NCBI GenBank assembly: GCA_026387845.1 | Contig: JAPLKX010000335.1 | Coordinates: 1-7,559 of the forward strand | Length of the DNA: 7,559 nucleotides | Source of the DNA: Candidatus Hydrogenedentota bacterium | Lineage (GTDB): Bacteria; Hydrogenedentota; Hydrogenedentia; Hydrogenedentales; SLHB01 | Reading direction: 5' to 3' | Shown: positions 6,068-7,559 of the stretch, one piece after another | Position numbering within the stretch: position 1 is the stretch's first letter | Layout of the letters: each line of letters begins with the position of its first letter | Program-made: the position numbers and the translations under genes | The notes under the pieces: model-generated | Database searches by the model: none | What the model was told of the DNA's origin: nothing | The model's input: the letters and a program-made list of their open reading frames with translations, nothing else

Positions 6068-7465
6068 ATGGATCGCATCACCTACGAAATCCAGGGCGGA
6101 CTTTCCATCGAACAACTCGATGAAATCCACATCGCGGCGATCCGCGTGCTCAGCGAGGTTGGCGTCCACGTGGGGCTGCCCGAACTGCTCGAGCGGGTTT
6201 CCGGCCAGGAGGGCATCAAGATCAATGATTCCCGCGTCTTGATCGATCCCATCGTCGCCAACCGATTCATCGATGAACATCGTGAGGCATACGGCGCCCG
6301 CAACTCCCAGCCCCAGGATTTTTCCATCGACATCCTCAACGGCTACGGGTTCCAGATCTTCGACATTTTCACCGACGAACTCCGGCCCATGTCCACCGAA
6401 GACTGTATCCAGACCGCCAAAATTGTCGATGGCCTGCACGACCGGCATGTCCGCGGCGGGACACCCGGCCTGCCCCAGGACGTCCCGCTCGAATGGCGCG
6501 AGGTCCTGGCGTTCAAGATTGGCTGCGAATATTCCCGGACCGCCGGCGAGGTCGGCATCACATCGTTGCGGGCCGCCGACGCCATCTACGCCATGACCGA
6601 AGCCATGGGGCGGCGGTTCAGCCTGCCCGTGTTCGTCTTGGACCCGTTGCGGATCGAAGGCGACAGCGTGGAGATCGCGCTCGAGTTTGTCCGGCGGGGG
6701 CGGCACATCCGGCTCGGGTTCAGCAGTATGCCGCTGCTCGGCCTGACCACGCCCATCTATCTGGCCGCGGCGTTTGCCGAAAACATCGCCACAGTCCTGG
6801 GCGCCTACACCCTGTTCAAACTGATCGCCCCGGAAAACGAGATCATGTACCGGTTCGACGTTTACCCGTTCGACATGAAGTTCGGCACCATCGCTTACGG
6901 CACGCCCGATCACATCCTCATGTACCTGCTGGGCGCGCAGGTCAACCGGTACTACGGCGCCGACGCGCTCACCTGCAAACCGTTCCACACCAACGCCGTT
7001 TTCCCCGACGCACACGCCATCGCCCAGCGCGCCGCATTCGCCACCGCAGCCGCACTCGCCGGCGGAAGGCGGTTCACGTTCGGCGGGATGCTCGGCATCG
7101 ACAAGATTTTCAGCGTCGAACAACTCCTGTACGACATCGAGATCATGAATCACGTCAAACATCTCGTGCGCGGCTTTGACTTCGACCTCAGCCGGTGCGG
7201 GTTCGACATCATCAGCGGCGTCGGCGTCAACGGCCAATTCGCCACACACCCCACCACGCTCGAAAACCGAGACCAGGCATACTACTCCGACCTGTTCCAC
7301 AACATCTCCCCGGAACAATGGAGCGCCGGAAACAAGAAAACCGTAAAGGACAAGGCACGCGAAGTCGCTCACGACCTCCTCGCCAACTACGATTTCTCGC
7401 TCGACCAGGATATCCGCCACGACCTCGACCGAATCTTCCAGGCGTTCAAAAAATCCCCGCTGTAG
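6068..7465 (+). CDS. MttB-superfamily (trimethylamine methyltransferase-like) protein without pyrrolysine
   Basis: The 465-residue soluble protein matches the MttB family pattern over its whole length. The N-terminal helix LSIEQLDEIHIAAIRVLSEV (12-31) is typical. It is followed by SMPLLGLTTPIYLAAAFAEN (220-239) with the barrel-type glycine/alanine pattern, YGTPDHILMYLLGAQVNRYY (277-296), GGMLGIDKIFSVEQLLYDIE (339-358) and DIISGVGVNGQFATHPTTLE (380-399). True MttB carries pyrrolysine at an in-frame amber codon; none occurs here, so it belongs with non-pyrrolysine relatives such as the glycine betaine methyltransferase MtgB. Those move a methyl group from quaternary amines to a corrinoid protein. 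The region near 384-399 departs from the VGPGGHFL-like form I recall for the family, so substrate and even activity are open. No corrinoid protein or corrinoid:folate methyltransferase is in the window. GGGAG at 6053-6057 lies ten bases before the ATG; an ATG at 6060 is out of frame. Confidence 0.85.
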   Translation: MDRITYEIQGGLSIEQLDEIHIAAIRVLSEVGVHVGLPELLERVSGQEGIKINDSRVLIDPIVANRFIDEHREAYGARNSQPQDFSIDILNGYGFQIFDIFTDELRPMSTEDCIQTAKIVDGLHDRHVRGGTPGLPQDVPLEWREVLAFKIGCEYSRTAGEVGITSLRAADAIYAMTEAMGRRFSLPVFVLDPLRIEGDSVEIALEFVRRGRHIRLGFSSMPLLGLTTPIYLAAAFAENIATVLGAYTLFKLIAPENEIMYRFDVYPFDMKFGTIAYGTPDHILMYLLGAQVNRYYGADALTCKPFHTNAVFPDAHAIAQRAAFATAAALAGGRRFTFGGMLGIDKIFSVEQLLYDIEIMNHVKHLVRGFDFDLSRCGFDIISGVGVNGQFATHPTTLENRDQAYYSDLFHNISPEQWSAGNKKTVKDKAREVAHDLLANYDFSLDQDIRHDLDRIFQAFKKSPL

Positions 7466-7527
7466 TTTCCGTCCTCGACAAGTTCTGCTTGATTCCTCCC
7501 GCTGTAACTCCAGGCTTCGTCGTAGGC

Positions 7528-7557
7528 GCGGTCGTTGGGACGCCCCCCACAACGCGC
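7528..7557. other. GC-rich hairpin near the window end
   Basis: CGTTGGG (7533-7539) pairs with CC-A-CAACG (7547-7554) with one bulged A. GCG (7528-7530) pairs with CGC (7555-7557) after a two-base bulge, around loop 7540-7546. No T-tract is visible before the sequence ends, so it is not called as a terminator. The remaining bases 7466-7527 show nothing recognisable. Confidence 0.3.
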
Positions 7558-7559
7558 CC

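Noticed and set aside
5942..7552. 536-residue minus-strand open frame spanning the whole MttB-like gene
   Set aside because: It is the longest frame in the window, but it lies opposite a full-length family match and has no recognisable domain. Its length follows from the near absence of TTA, CTA and TCA codons on the + strand.

Overview
The window is a roughly 60% G+C bacterial chromosome segment. All convincing genes are on the + strand, with high-G+C codon use and short gaps. The gene set is a sodium:amino-acid symporter, a two-subunit TrkA gating ring with TrkH, a glycosyltransferase-methyltransferase fusion and a divergent MttB-like methyltransferase. Together with the REP-like repeats, this fits an environmental bacterium outside the well-studied groups, for example Hydrogenedentota, Lentisphaerota/Kiritimatiellota or Planctomycetota. 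That placement is inferred from gene style only; no rRNA or other marker gene is present.

Layout: 1-117 is the C-terminal end of an IS4-like transposase in AT-rich sequence, cut by the window edge. 118-323 is non-coding and holds a large hairpin, a 24-bp direct repeat and a good promoter candidate. 324-1760 is an AGCS-family sodium:alanine/glycine symporter. After a 155-base gap with a second promoter candidate comes a compact potassium-uptake operon (1916-4542): an RCK-N-only TrkA subunit, a second TrkA subunit with N and C domains, and the TrkH pore protein. A weak terminator and promoter candidate separate it from 4675-5964, a polyprenyl-phosphate-sugar-synthase-like GT2 enzyme fused to a class I SAM methyltransferase. 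A 103-base gap with a GTCCGATCGGAC palindrome and 9-bp tandem units precedes 6068-7465, an MttB-superfamily protein with no in-frame amber codon. The last 94 bases hold only a possible hairpin.

How the genes work together: the three trk genes almost certainly make one K+ uptake complex, with the two TrkA-type proteins forming a heteromeric cytosolic ring under TrkH. The sodium-coupled symporter upstream may share a theme of ion homeostasis but appears to have its own promoter. The GT2-methyltransferase and the MttB homologue look like separate functions (envelope glycan or lipid-linked sugar work, and methylated-amine or one-carbon metabolism). The most notable points are the TrkA pair in which the larger subunit has lost all three glycines of its nucleotide-binding loop, the GT2-methyltransferase fusion, and the orphan, divergent MttB homologue.
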